Source: an uncultured Helicobacteraceae bacterium (GTDB lineage Bacteria; Campylobacterota; Campylobacteria; Campylobacterales; Helicobacteraceae). Taken from it: a stretch of DNA of 64,000 nt. Location of the stretch: positions 223,251 to 287,250 of the forward strand of contig CAJTQL010000001.1 in the NCBI GenBank assembly GCA_910578285.1. The letters run 5' to 3'. Each line of letters starts with the position of its first letter. Positions within the stretch are counted from its first letter, which is position 1. The notes beneath the pieces were generated by a model. That model ran no database searches and was not told the DNA's origin. It saw only the letters and a program-made list of their open reading frames with translations. Positions 1 through 8,652 of the stretch are shown here, piece after piece. Position numbers and translations under genes: made by a program.

Positions 1-905
1 GAAATTTCTGATGCCGTTTTTGCTGCACGTTCAGCGAGTTTGCGCACCTCATCTGCCACAACAGCAAATCCACGCCCATGCTCGCCCGCGCGCGCTGCCT
101 CAATCGCGGCATTCAGCGCAAGCAGATTTGTTTGGTCTGTAATATCCTTAATCAGCAACACAAAAGCATCGATTTCTTTAATCCGATTCATAAAAAGTGC
201 AAACGATTGTGATGTCTGTTCCATCATTGCTGCGAGCTTCTCAAAATTGCCCATAATCGCCTGCACACTTTGCATGCCACTATTTGAAGAATCGGAGATA
301 TGCCGCGTTTCTTCAGATGTTTTATCCATTGTTTGAATGACACTATCAAGGTTAGTTGAAATATGGCGCAAATCTTTATTGAGGCTCAATGAACTTTGCT
401 TTGATATTTGATTGACTACAATTCCTTTTGAAGCAAGCTTATCTGCTTCTTCAATCGATTCTGTGGCTTTATTAATCAATTTAGCCACATACGAAAAATT
501 ACCTTGAAGACAATCAGCATTAATTTTTCGGGTATATCGTTTTTCGCTTGCTGCCGTGATTGCTGAAGAACCTCCTCGAACAAACGATTCGACTTGGTCG
601 GCTAAATCATTCACTATCCATGAGAGATTGCCAAGTGGTCCATTGTCTTGGATATTTGTAATCCTTGATTCCAAATTTCCAAGCGAAAGCTCCTTTACAC
701 AATGCGTGATTTCTTCAATATAAGAATTACGTCTATTGCCAGCAATCAAGGTAAGACTACAAGTAATAATGCCAGCGATAAAAATGATAAATTCCAAAAG
801 AATATGGATATTAAGCAACTCAATCACAAATAGCAAAATAAAAATGCCAATAAAACAAATGAGAGAATATCTCGAATACCTATAAAGACAATATGAATTC
901 TTCAT
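1..905 (-). CDS. CetA-like methyl-accepting energy-taxis signalling protein (3' end outside window)
   Basis: The frame starts at ATG 905-903 and stays open to the left edge, giving 301 codons of a longer protein. Two hydrophobic stretches at about residues 10-28 and 30-50 form a membrane hairpin with almost no periplasmic part. Around residues 255-290 lies the kinase-control tip common to chemoreceptors (AAIEAARAGEHGRGFA). The start overlaps the end of the PAS gene by 26 bases, so the two are probably translated together. In Campylobacter jejuni the same pair of a receptor without sensor domain (CetA) and a soluble PAS protein (CetB) does energy taxis; the assignment here rests on this layout. 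The C-terminal end is not visible. Confidence 0.85.
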   Translation of the reverse strand, partial: MKNSYCLYRYSRYSLICFIGIFILLFVIELLNIHILLEFIIFIAGIITCSLTLIAGNRRNSYIEEITHCVKELSLGNLESRITNIQDNGPLGNLSWIVNDLADQVESFVRGGSSAITAASEKRYTRKINADCLQGNFSYVAKLINKATESIEEADKLASKGIVVNQISKQSSLSLNKDLRHISTNLDSVIQTMDKTSEETRHISDSSNSGMQSVQAIMGNFEKLAAMMEQTSQSFALFMNRIKEIDAFVLLIKDITDQTNLLALNAAIEAARAGEHGRGFAVVADEVRKLAERAAKTASEI

Positions 906-1386
906 ATCTTACTCCTTTTTGTGCTAAAATCTGCTCCAATCTTTCTTGACTTTTTTGGATTCCTCCAGATTGCTCGAGATTTACAAGCTCTTTGTAGAGT
1001 GTACCCATTGTCTGTTTGGCTTGCTCTGTGGGTTTTAGTCGGATAGAATGGTAACCCACAATCTCGCCTTTGCCACTGAATGAAGGCGTTACAAAGGCTT
1101 TCACCCAATAATACGAACCATCTTTAGAGAGGTTTTTCACATACGCAACAATCTCTTTGCCACTTGACACATAATCCCATAAAAATTTGAAAATGACTTT
1201 GGGCATATCAGGATGGCGCACAATATTATGTGGTTGTCCTAAAAGCTCTCTTTCGGTATAACCTGAAAGTTCGATAAAGATTCGATTTCCATAGAGAATT
1301 TTGCCTCTCAAATCTGTTTTGGAAATGATAACTGCTTTATCATCAAATTGCTTTTCCTGCAAACTTGGTTTTGGTTTGTTCATCAA
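880..1386 (-). CDS. CetB-like PAS-domain energy-taxis sensor
   Basis: This 168-residue soluble protein is a single PAS domain (about residues 18-125) with the Aer-type signature NIVRHPDMPK followed by a WVKAFVTP strand, typical of FAD-binding Aer/CetB sensors. It would report redox state to the receptor encoded directly downstream. A short C-terminal helix (EQAKQTMGTLYKEL...) may contact the partner. A GAGG ribosome site precedes ATG 1386, and the gene overlaps the receptor start by 26 bases. FAD binding is inferred from the family, not seen directly. The length is close to what I recall for CetB (about 165). Confidence 0.85.
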   Translation of the reverse strand: MMNKPKPSLQEKQFDDKAVIISKTDLRGKILYGNRIFIELSGYTERELLGQPHNIVRHPDMPKVIFKFLWDYVSSGKEIVAYVKNLSKDGSYYWVKAFVTPSFSGKGEIVGYHSIRLKPTEQAKQTMGTLYKELVNLEQSGGIQKSQERLEQILAQKGVRYEEFILSL

Positions 1387-1747
1387 TTTGCCTCATAAAA
1401 AAATCTATTCTCATTATCTTTGAATAACTTTCAAAAATAATGGGCTCAAACAAAGTGAGAGTATACAGATTGAATGTCAATGAGTCGTTAAGATTTTGTT
1501 GTTTCAATCGATTTAGAGATAATTGGTACGAAACACAAAACTCTACAATTATTGTAGAGTCAACATGACAATTCCAAAACATCTTGATTCTATGCGCAAA
1601 TAACAGTCATTATGAAATCCACACCTTATGCAAGCACCATTGCAACTGCAACACAGCACAAATGCAGTAAGCCATTTGAGATTCCAACATAATTTAAACA
1701 AAATATGTTAGAATCACTGTAAGCTCATATCCTACAAAAGGAGCACA
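1387..1747. other. Divergent intergenic region between cetB-like gene and pepF
   Basis: The 361 bases hold the outward promoters of the two flanking genes. I see no RNA gene, repeat or convincing small reading frame. The longest antisense frame lacks a ribosome site and resembles no protein. Confidence 0.5.
1706..1714 (+). promoter_or_regulatory. Extended -10 promoter for pepF
   Basis: TGTTAGAAT fits the TGn-TAnaAT extended -10 element used by Helicobacter sigma-80. It lies 34 bases before the pepF start, leaving room for a short leader with an AAAAGGAG ribosome site at about 1736-1743. Confidence 0.55.
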
Positions 1748-3490
1748 ATGGCGAAATGGAATCTCTCTGCCCTATTCACGGACACTGCGGACTTGCAGGC
1801 TTGCAAAGAACAATCCCTGCTTGCAGCAAAGACATTTGAACAGACATACAAAAACAAGCTCGCGACTTTGAGTAGCGAGGAATTTGCGGCGGCACTTGCA
1901 CAATATGAAAAGATTGTCGAATCCATTAGTCGCGTGTTGAGCTATGCCTATCTTTGCTTTGCAAGCGACACAACGCAAGGCGCGTTGTATTCATCTTGCG
2001 AACTCGAAATGAACGCTGTGAGTGAACATCTCTTGTTTTTCGACATCGAATATGGCAATCTCGAAGCAAATATCGCCCAAAAACTCGCGCCACCAAGTCA
2101 TGCATACTATCTTTCGCGCGTCTATGAAAACCGCCAGCACCTGCGCACACTCCCTGAAGAGAACATGATTCTCAAGCTCTCGCCCGTTGGTGCGAACGCA
2201 TTCTCGCGGCTTTTTAGCGAGCATTTTAGCCGTTTGCGATTCAAGCTTGAGGGCACATTTTATACCGAAGAAGAGATTCTAAGCAAACTCTACCACCCCA
2301 AGCGCAAAAAACGCAAGCTCGCTGCACGTGCGCTCACAAAGGTTTTGCGCAAGGAATTGCCGCTGCTCACCTACATCTTCAACACCATCAAAAAAGAATG
2401 GGCAATTGTGCAAGAATTGCGGCACTACAAAACACCAGAAGAATCGCGACACATCGACAACCAAACCACCCAAAAAAGCGTGGATTGTATGCTCGAAGTC
2501 ATCAACGAAAACATGAACATTGTGAGCGAATATTATGCGCTCAAAAAATCACTCATGGGTGTTAAAAACCTCTATGACTATGACCGCTATGCGCCGCTTG
2601 AGCAAGAAAATTGCCACTTTGAATATGAAGACGCACAAAAAATGGTGCAGCAAAGCTTGCAGAATTTCTGCCCATTGTTTGGCGAGATTGCACAACGTGC
2701 GTTTGATGAAGGTTGGATCGACTCCCACCCACGCGCAAACAAACAAAGTGGTGCGTTTAGTCACCCAACAGTGCCTTGCGCACACCCATTTGTACTGCTC
2801 AATTTCACAAACTCGCGGCGCGATGTTTTTACAATGGCACATGAACTTGGGCATGCCATTCATCAAGAGTTATCACGTTCGGTTGGCTACCTCAATGCCG
2901 ATACGCCGCTCACAACGTCTGAAACTGCCTCTGTATTTGCCGAAATGCTCTTGTTTGAGTCGATAAAATCGAGCTTGCATGGCAAAGACAAAATCGCACT
3001 CTATGCCAATAAACTCGAAGACATCTTTGCCACATTATTCCGACAAGCAGTCTTCACCAATTTCGAGCGAAAAATCCATGACCACGTGGGCGAGATTCCA
3101 ACAGAAATCATCAACAAGATTTGGCAAGAAGAGAATCAAAAAATGTTCGGCGATAGCGTGATTCTCTCGGACAATTACGCGCTATGGTGGAGCTATATCC
3201 CACACTTCATTCACAGCCCGTTCTATTGCTATGCGTACAGCTATGGGCAGCTCCTTGTTATGGCGCTCTTTGGACTCTATCGCCAGCAAAAAGAAAGCTT
3301 TGTGCCGCGCTATCTTGAATTCTTGCGCAGCGGGGGCAGCAAAGCACCAAAGGAGCTCGTTGGGCTTTTTGGATTCGACATCGAAAGTCGCTATTTTTGG
3401 GAGCTTGGAATCGCTGAAATCACGCTTTTGATGGATGAATTTCGACAATCCTTGCAAGACGTTCACAAGGAATACAGCAATGAACAATAG
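1748..3490 (+). CDS. pepF: Oligoendopeptidase F (M3 metallopeptidase)
   Basis: PepF is a cytoplasmic zinc peptidase that cuts short peptides. At residues 365-369 the protein has the zinc motif HELGH, with the downstream glutamate in TSETASVFAEM about 30 residues later acting as third ligand in this family. The 580-residue length fits the PepF/M3B group. ATG 1748 has a good AAGGAG site a few bases upstream. The gene heads a run of tightly packed same-strand genes: the next start overlaps the end of pepF. Substrates cannot be told from sequence. Confidence 0.93.
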   Translation: MAKWNLSALFTDTADLQACKEQSLLAAKTFEQTYKNKLATLSSEEFAAALAQYEKIVESISRVLSYAYLCFASDTTQGALYSSCELEMNAVSEHLLFFDIEYGNLEANIAQKLAPPSHAYYLSRVYENRQHLRTLPEENMILKLSPVGANAFSRLFSEHFSRLRFKLEGTFYTEEEILSKLYHPKRKKRKLAARALTKVLRKELPLLTYIFNTIKKEWAIVQELRHYKTPEESRHIDNQTTQKSVDCMLEVINENMNIVSEYYALKKSLMGVKNLYDYDRYAPLEQENCHFEYEDAQKMVQQSLQNFCPLFGEIAQRAFDEGWIDSHPRANKQSGAFSHPTVPCAHPFVLLNFTNSRRDVFTMAHELGHAIHQELSRSVGYLNADTPLTTSETASVFAEMLLFESIKSSLHGKDKIALYANKLEDIFATLFRQAVFTNFERKIHDHVGEIPTEIINKIWQEENQKMFGDSVILSDNYALWWSYIPHFIHSPFYCYAYSYGQLLVMALFGLYRQQKESFVPRYLEFLRSGGSKAPKELVGLFGFDIESRYFWELGIAEITLLMDEFRQSLQDVHKEYSNEQ

Positions 3491-3944
3491 AATTTTGAAC
3501 GCGGAACTCATGCGGGACAAAAACTTTGCCACATTACTTGAGCAGCACGCAAAAGAGATTATCAAACACCTCATCAAACGTGGTATTATCTTTTCGATTC
3601 TCTGCAATGTCCCCAAACTCTCATTCAATCCAATGCTTGACGTCTTGGAACATCTGCAACCATTCAGCGTCTTTGTTCTAGCAGGCTACACCTTTGAAAG
3701 CATTGAGGTTGGCGAAGATTCCTTGCAGTTTGAAGCAGGGTTTGGCAAAGATAATGAAGGCAGTTTTGTCCAAGTACCATTCTCGGCGATTGTGCAAATC
3801 TCGCTTTGCAGCGATACAAATCTCCAAGAAAATGTCATCTTTACAAATATTTTCGCGACACTAGACGACACAGCAAACAAAGGAATCGCCGATTCGATGC
3901 GCGCCTTTTTGCAAAACCCAGAAAATCAACATTTGAAACAATAA
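3480..3944 (+). CDS. Conserved hypothetical protein, possibly SspB-like
   Basis: A 154-residue protein without signal or membrane segment. I chose ATG 3480, which overlaps the last codons of pepF, over the longer frame starting at 3435 because the latter would run far into pepF. The central part (YTFESIEVGEDSLQFEAGFG followed by VQVPFSAIVQI) resembles the beta-strand pattern of SspB/stringent starvation B proteins, where a PF(S/A)AI strand ends the fold. SspB delivers tagged proteins to ClpXP. The likeness is weak and made by eye, so function stays open. Translational coupling with pepF is likely. Confidence 0.7.
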   Translation: MNNRILNAELMRDKNFATLLEQHAKEIIKHLIKRGIIFSILCNVPKLSFNPMLDVLEHLQPFSVFVLAGYTFESIEVGEDSLQFEAGFGKDNEGSFVQVPFSAIVQISLCSDTNLQENVIFTNIFATLDDTANKGIADSMRAFLQNPENQHLKQ

Positions 3945-3953
3945 GGAACATGC

Positions 3954-4649
3954 ATGCAAGAGCAAATCCAACTCGAAATTCTCCGATTTGACATCAAAAA
4001 AGACTACCTCCCCTACACACACAAAGACATTGTGATTTTGGAGGAAACAAACCCGCTATCCGAACTTTTTGCCCTTCTTGATTCACGTCTGCTGCATTTT
4101 GGCTACAACAAGCATCGCATACAAGTCAAAATCAACGACGTTTTAGTGCATCAAGACGTGAGTGTCGGTATGCTTTGCGAGCGCTTTGGTCGCCATTGGC
4201 GACTCGAATCGTTTGCGCCCAAAGCCACAGCACATGACTTTCTTGTCAACACCGATTTTTTGAGCGCACCGCTTGCACTCGTGCGCAACATCTGCCCTGT
4301 GAGCAGCGAAGAAGAAGAACTCTTTTTCAATCTCCTTCCGTTTTGTTTCCTCTCACCCTTGTCGCAGAATCTGCCCGATTACGCTGGCGAGGGATTTTTC
4401 CTATTTCTCGCAGAAATGATCAAAATGCACCCACAGCAAGCGAGCGAGCTCATGCGGCTGCTCGCCTCACCAACACATGGCATTATGAACGCACAGCTTT
4501 TGTATGGGCGCATCTTTCCTGATGTCCCCGAATATGACGTTTCACTCTTGCAGCTGCAAAAAGCCTTGCTGATAGGTTATCCCCATTATGACGCAGTATG
4601 GCTCGAATATGCCCAAACACTCAAATCTTTGCTAAAGGTGCCCGTATGA
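3954..4649 (+). CDS. Conserved epsilonproteobacterial protein with beta-grasp-like N-terminus (DUF5644-like)
   Basis: A 231-residue soluble protein. The first ~65 residues (LEILRFDIKKDYLPY ... VKINDVLVHQDVSV) look like the 2Fe-2S-ferredoxin-type beta-grasp start found in epsilonproteobacterial reductase-related proteins, but no cysteine cluster is present, so no iron-sulfur centre is expected. The remainder is helical and unfamiliar. It overlaps the next gene (HdrB-like) by four bases (ATGA), so the pair is probably co-translated. The DUF name is from memory and needs a profile search. Confidence 0.7.
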   Translation: MQEQIQLEILRFDIKKDYLPYTHKDIVILEETNPLSELFALLDSRLLHFGYNKHRIQVKINDVLVHQDVSVGMLCERFGRHWRLESFAPKATAHDFLVNTDFLSAPLALVRNICPVSSEEEELFFNLLPFCFLSPLSQNLPDYAGEGFFLFLAEMIKMHPQQASELMRLLASPTHGIMNAQLLYGRIFPDVPEYDVSLLQLQKALLIGYPHYDAVWLEYAQTLKSLLKVPV

Positions 4650-5368
4650 CAATCCTCACTCACAACACAGAATCCACTATTGCTAAAAGCTCGCAAAAAC
4701 TTTTGCACACACTTGGGCTGCAAAGCGCGCTTATTAGCGCTCCTGATAGCCTACAACACGGCTTACTCGCAATGCTTTGCGATGAGAATGCGTGGCTGCA
4801 ATCATGGTGCGAGTGTTTCAAATATGTCGAACAACAAGCCGTTTTTGTTGACGAGGAGAGTTTTGTGGCTGCATCTTTTGCACTGCAAAAAATCCCCAAT
4901 TGTGATTGCCAGATTCTGCGGCTTTCTGATGTGCTGCTCGCACACAAAGGCGCGCTCACCTCAATGCTTGGCGATTCTTTGCGTTGGCGCGAATTTCGCG
5001 CGGCATATTGCAGCTCGGCGTTTGGTAATTTTTATGACAAAACACATGACTTTGCGCTGCTCGAACTCTTGGGGCTACAAACAGAACATACGCGTTACGA
5101 GACCGTTGCGCATATCTCCGCATTCAACCCAGAAGCCGCGCTACACGAAAATGCGCGTGTGTATTATGCAATGGTGGATTGCGGAATCGATGTGATTGTG
5201 TCGAGCGCTTGGAGCACCTTTAGCTTCTTTGAAAAGCAGGCAAAAAAAATGCAGCAATGTGCAGGCAGAGGCACGCTTGATGTACCCATTTTACATCTTA
5301 GCGAAGCCGCGCTCATTGCACTTGGGCAAGCAGCAACACCACACAAAATCCCTCTGGGAATGCTCTAA
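4646..5368 (+). CDS. HdrB/CCG-domain-like protein lacking the cysteine ligands
   Basis: The 240-residue protein starts at ATG 4646 in an ATGA overlap with the gene before it; a longer in-frame start at 4598 would lie inside that gene. The C-terminal half (VDCGIDVIVSSAWSTFSFF) has the shape of the CCG domain of HdrB, GlcF or SdhE-type subunits, where the family has a cysteine-bearing GADxIVTxCPxC segment. Here the two cysteines are replaced by SAWST. It may be a non-catalytic relative that partners the beta-grasp protein upstream. Function not established. Confidence 0.65.
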   Translation: MTILTHNTESTIAKSSQKLLHTLGLQSALISAPDSLQHGLLAMLCDENAWLQSWCECFKYVEQQAVFVDEESFVAASFALQKIPNCDCQILRLSDVLLAHKGALTSMLGDSLRWREFRAAYCSSAFGNFYDKTHDFALLELLGLQTEHTRYETVAHISAFNPEAALHENARVYYAMVDCGIDVIVSSAWSTFSFFEKQAKKMQQCAGRGTLDVPILHLSEAALIALGQAATPHKIPLGML

Positions 5369-5682
5369 TGGTTAGCTTTATTCTAAAATTTCTCATTGCT
5401 GGGATTGTCGCCATTGCATGGAACTATCTCACAAATGACATGCAAATGTCGGTTTTCTTTTTTCTGTTTACGCTTGCGATTCTCTGCTTGCGCCCCATCG
5501 TATTCCAAGACCCAAAGCAACGTGAAGAATATATCCAAAAACTCAAAGATGCGCGCGCAAAACAAGAATTTCTTGCTGCCGAGCGCAAGGCAGAAAAGAA
5601 AAAACTCAAGTCTGACGAAGACAGAGCCGAGAAGCAAAAACAAGACTTGAAAAATCTGCAAAACCGTATGGAGGGAACATGA
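5368..5682 (+). CDS. Small membrane protein with charged coiled-coil tail
   Basis: A 104-residue protein with two membrane segments (about residues 3-20 and 26-44) followed by a long, highly charged helix rich in K, E, R and Q that should form a cytoplasmic coiled coil. I do not recognise the family. It starts on the last base of the preceding gene and overlaps cutA by four bases, so it is part of the same transcription unit. Confidence 0.75.
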   Translation: MVSFILKFLIAGIVAIAWNYLTNDMQMSVFFFLFTLAILCLRPIVFQDPKQREEYIQKLKDARAKQEFLAAERKAEKKKLKSDEDRAEKQKQDLKNLQNRMEGT

Positions 5683-6032
5683 CAGACCATTTTGTGCGCG
5701 TTCTCGCCACGATTGCGAACGAAACGCTTGCGCGCAAAATCGCCATCGAGCTTGTCGAGCTGCGGTTGGCTGCGTGCGTACAGCGCTCGCCGATTATCAG
5801 TGTCTATCGTTGGAAGGGGCAAAAATACGAGAATAGCGAGATTGAGCTTGCGATTAAAACCTGCACATGCTGTCTTGGTGCTATCAAAGAAAGATTGCAC
5901 AAAGATTCTTCGTATGACATCACACAGATTCTTGTTTGCCCCATTCTTGATGGCGATGAAAAATATTTGCAATGGCTCCAATCCAATATCGCGTGCAATC
6001 AAATAAGCAAGTCTAAAGCAAATTGTGAGTAG
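5679..6032 (+). CDS. cutA: CutA1-family divalent-ion tolerance protein
   Basis: A 117-residue protein of the trimeric CutA1 family. Diagnostic parts are the N-terminal strand and helix with LAACVQRSPIISVYRWKG (residues about 31-49) and the ELAIKT strand after it. CutA proteins are linked to copper tolerance in E. coli, but their biochemical role is uncertain. The last ~10 residues (NQISKSKANCE) extend beyond the usual end. ATG overlaps the stop of the gene before it. Confidence 0.9.
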   Translation: MTDHFVRVLATIANETLARKIAIELVELRLAACVQRSPIISVYRWKGQKYENSEIELAIKTCTCCLGAIKERLHKDSSYDITQILVCPILDGDEKYLQWLQSNIACNQISKSKANCE

Positions 6033-6066
6033 AATGCACGATTAAACCCAAAGAAAGGTGGATATT

Positions 6067-6279
6067 ATGCCAGGTGTCAAAGTCAGAGAAGGAGAATCTT
6101 TCGAGGAAGCTTATCGCCGATTCAAAAAACAAACAGACCGCAATTTGGTTGTTACAGAATGCCGTGCACGAAGATTTTTTGAGCCAAAGACCGAAAAACG
6201 TAAGAAACAAAAAATCAATGCACGCAAGAAAATGCTCAAGCGACTTTATATGTTACGTCGCTATGAATCAAGGCTCTAG
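6067..6279 (+). CDS. rpsU: 30S ribosomal protein S21
   Basis: The 70-residue protein begins MPGVKVREGESFEEAYRRF and ends with a basic tail, as epsilonproteobacterial S21 does. The frame could start at GTG 6058, but ATG 6067 gives the family N-terminus and sits well behind an AAAGGTG ribosome site. S21 binds the 30S platform near the anti-Shine-Dalgarno of 16S RNA. The order rpsU-fabG-acpP-fabF-accA is the same in H. pylori. Confidence 0.96.
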   Translation: MPGVKVREGESFEEAYRRFKKQTDRNLVVTECRARRFFEPKTEKRKKQKINARKKMLKRLYMLRRYESRL

Positions 6280-6282
6280 GTT

Positions 6283-7026
6283 ATGCACTTTAGCAAAGAA
6301 AATGTGCTCGTTACAGGCGGTAGCCGCGGAATCGGCGCTCAAGTCTGTCGCGTTCTCGCAGGTTTTGGGCTCAAAGTGTGGATTAACTACCACACGAGCA
6401 TTGAACGCGCTGATTCTCTCAAAGTTGAGATTGAACAAGCAGGCGGTAGAGCCGCTGTTATTGGCTTTGATGCAAGCGATGACGCAGCATTCGTGCAGGC
6501 TTGCAAAACAATCGTTGAAGCCGATGGCGGATTGGGATATTTGGTGAATAATGCAGGAATCACCAAAGACAAGCTCGCATTGCGCATGAGTCTTGATGAT
6601 TTTGAAAGCATCATCCATGCAAACCTTAGCTCGGCATTCATCGGCTCGCGCGAGGCGCTCAAAATTATGAGCAAGCAACGTTTCGGCGCGGTTGTCAATG
6701 TCTCGTCTATTGTCGGTGAGCAGGGCAATATGGGGCAGGCAAACTATGCCGCAAGCAAGGGTGGAATCCTCGCGCTTACCAAATCTTTTGCGCTTGAGGG
6801 CGCTCCGCGCAATGTGCGTTTCAACGCCGTTGCTCCGGGGTTTATCGACACCGACATGACTCAAACGCTCGGTGCAGATGTTCGCGCACAATATGAAAAC
6901 GCAATTCCGCTCAAACGTTTTGGCACAAGCAATGATGTCGCCCATGCAATTGCATTTTTGTTAAGCGATTCCTCACAATACATCACAGGCGAGGTTTTGC
7001 GTGTCAATGGCGGACTGTATATGTGA
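6283..7026 (+). CDS. fabG: 3-oxoacyl-[acyl-carrier-protein] reductase
   Basis: FabG reduces 3-ketoacyl-ACP with NADPH in fatty-acid elongation. The 247-residue protein has the cofactor loop VTGGSRGIGAQ near the N-terminus, the NNAG motif, the catalytic serine in VSSIVGE (about S142), and Y155/K159 in NYAASKGG. The C-terminus ITGEVLRVNGGLYM is typical. It begins three bases after rpsU, so both are likely co-transcribed. Confidence 0.97.
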   Translation: MHFSKENVLVTGGSRGIGAQVCRVLAGFGLKVWINYHTSIERADSLKVEIEQAGGRAAVIGFDASDDAAFVQACKTIVEADGGLGYLVNNAGITKDKLALRMSLDDFESIIHANLSSAFIGSREALKIMSKQRFGAVVNVSSIVGEQGNMGQANYAASKGGILALTKSFALEGAPRNVRFNAVAPGFIDTDMTQTLGADVRAQYENAIPLKRFGTSNDVAHAIAFLLSDSSQYITGEVLRVNGGLYM

Positions 7027-7073
7027 TTTCACACTTGTTGGGCAAATAAATCGTTTTATCAGGAATATTTCGA

Positions 7074-7079
7074 TAGAAT
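7074..7079 (+). promoter_or_regulatory. Putative -10 element before acpP
   Basis: TAGAAT in the 94-base gap between fabG and acpP lies 41 bases ahead of the acpP start. A separate promoter would allow the abundant carrier protein to be made in excess over its neighbours. Confidence 0.45.
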
Positions 7080-7120
7080 ATTCCCTCATTTTCTAATTTA
7101 TCAAATCAAAGGAGAAGTGT

Positions 7121-7354
7121 ATGGCAACTTTTGAAGAAGTTAAGGCAATCGTTGTAGAGCAGCTCAATGTTGAAGAAGCAATCGTAAAACCCGAATCAAA
7201 ATTCACTGAAGATTTGAATGCCGATTCTCTTGATGTCGTTGAGCTTGTTATGGCGATTGAAGAAAAATTTGGCGTTGAGATTCCCGACAATGAAGCCGAA
7301 AAAATCAAAACGGTGGGAGATGTTGTGAGTTATATCGAATCGCATAAAGCATAG
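7121..7354 (+). CDS. acpP: Acyl carrier protein
   Basis: A 77-residue acidic protein with the phosphopantetheine site DSL at Ser36 (NADSLDVVELVMAIEEKF). It carries growing acyl chains to FabG, FabF and other enzymes. A strong AAAGGAG ribosome site precedes ATG 7121. It sits between fabG and fabF. Confidence 0.97.
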   Translation: MATFEEVKAIVVEQLNVEEAIVKPESKFTEDLNADSLDVVELVMAIEEKFGVEIPDNEAEKIKTVGDVVSYIESHKA

Positions 7355-7383
7355 CGAGAGCGACCAAACACAAGGAGAGTGGA

Positions 7384-8628
7384 TTGCGTAGAGTTGTCGT
7401 AACAGGGATTGGTATGATTAACGCTGTGGGGCAAAATTGCAGCGAATCATTTGCAGCCATTGTGCGTGGAGAGTGTGGCATAAAAAAGATTTCTGCATTT
7501 GACGCGCATGATTTTTCTGTGCAGATTGCCGCAGAGATTACAGACTTTGACCCAACAACCGTTATGGATGCAAAAGAAGTCAAAAAGGCGGATCGCTTTA
7601 TTCAACTGGGACTCAAAGCCTCACATGAAGCCATGCTCGATTCTGGACTTGTGGATTCATCGCGTATACTGCTGCCATCTGTCAATCCCGAGCTTTTTGG
7701 TGTGAGCTCTGCTGCCGGAATCGGTGGGCTACCCAATATCGAGAAAAACTCCGTTGTGAACGCACAAAAAGGACATCGGCGCATCTCGCCTTTCTTTGTG
7801 CCATCGTCGCTTGTGAATATGCTTGGAGGCTTTATTTCGATTGATTTTGGAATCAAGGGACCCAACCTTGCCTCGGTTACAGCTTGCGCTGCTGGAACAC
7901 ACGGAATCATTGAATCCACCAAAACCATTGCACTCGGTGAAGCGGAACGTATGCTTGCAATCGCCGCAGAATCTACCATCTGCCCCGTTGGAATCGGTGG
8001 CTTTGCCGCGATGAAAGCACTATGCGATAATTACAACAACGAGCCCAAACGCGCATCACGCCCGTTTGACAAAAACCGCAGCGGTTTTGTGATGGGAGAA
8101 GGGGCGGCGGCGCTCGTACTCGAAGATTATGAACTCGCTAAAGCACGTGGTGCAAAAATCTATGCCGAAGTGGTTGGCTATGGTGAAAGTGGCGATGCAA
8201 ATCATATCACCGCGCCAGCGCCCGAGGGTGAGGGGGCGTATCGCGCTATCAAAGCAGCACTCAAAATGGCAAACACACAAATTGACTATATCAACGCACA
8301 TGGCACGAGCACGCCCTATAATGACCTCTTTGAAACAATCGCACTCAAAAAAGCCTTTGGCGGCAAAGAATCTGTCCCACCTGTGAGCTCAACAAAGGGG
8401 CAGCTTGGACATTGTCTTGGTGCAGCAGGCGGCTTAGAAGCAGTGATTAGTATCATGGCGATGCATGAAAATGTTTTGCCACCTACAATCAACTACGAGA
8501 CGCCCGACCCAGAATGCGACCTCGACTATATCCCAAATGTCGCCCGAAAGGCAGAGGTGCGCACGGTAATGAGCAATTCCTTTGGATTTGGTGGCACAAA
8601 CGGAGTTGTCATCTTCAAAAAAATCTAG
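7384..8628 (+). CDS. fabF: 3-oxoacyl-[acyl-carrier-protein] synthase II
   Basis: FabF condenses malonyl-ACP with acyl-ACP. The 414-residue protein has the catalytic cysteine C168 in VTACAAGTHGI, the first histidine in NAHGTSTPYND and the second in GQLGHCLGAAGG, giving the Cys-His-His triad. The start is TTG 7384, with AAGGAG about 7 bases upstream and the family N-terminus RRVVVTGIGMI directly following; no ATG fits better. It follows acpP by 29 bases. Confidence 0.96.
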   Translation: MRRVVVTGIGMINAVGQNCSESFAAIVRGECGIKKISAFDAHDFSVQIAAEITDFDPTTVMDAKEVKKADRFIQLGLKASHEAMLDSGLVDSSRILLPSVNPELFGVSSAAGIGGLPNIEKNSVVNAQKGHRRISPFFVPSSLVNMLGGFISIDFGIKGPNLASVTACAAGTHGIIESTKTIALGEAERMLAIAAESTICPVGIGGFAAMKALCDNYNNEPKRASRPFDKNRSGFVMGEGAAALVLEDYELAKARGAKIYAEVVGYGESGDANHITAPAPEGEGAYRAIKAALKMANTQIDYINAHGTSTPYNDLFETIALKKAFGGKESVPPVSSTKGQLGHCLGAAGGLEAVISIMAMHENVLPPTINYETPDPECDLDYIPNVARKAEVRTVMSNSFGFGGTNGVVIFKKI

Positions 8629-8652
8629 CGAGAAAGAGGCAGGGAGGGGGCT

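Noticed and set aside
6268..6945. 225-codon minus-strand frame opposite fabG
   Set aside because: Antisense of a clear fabG; no promoter or ribosome site.
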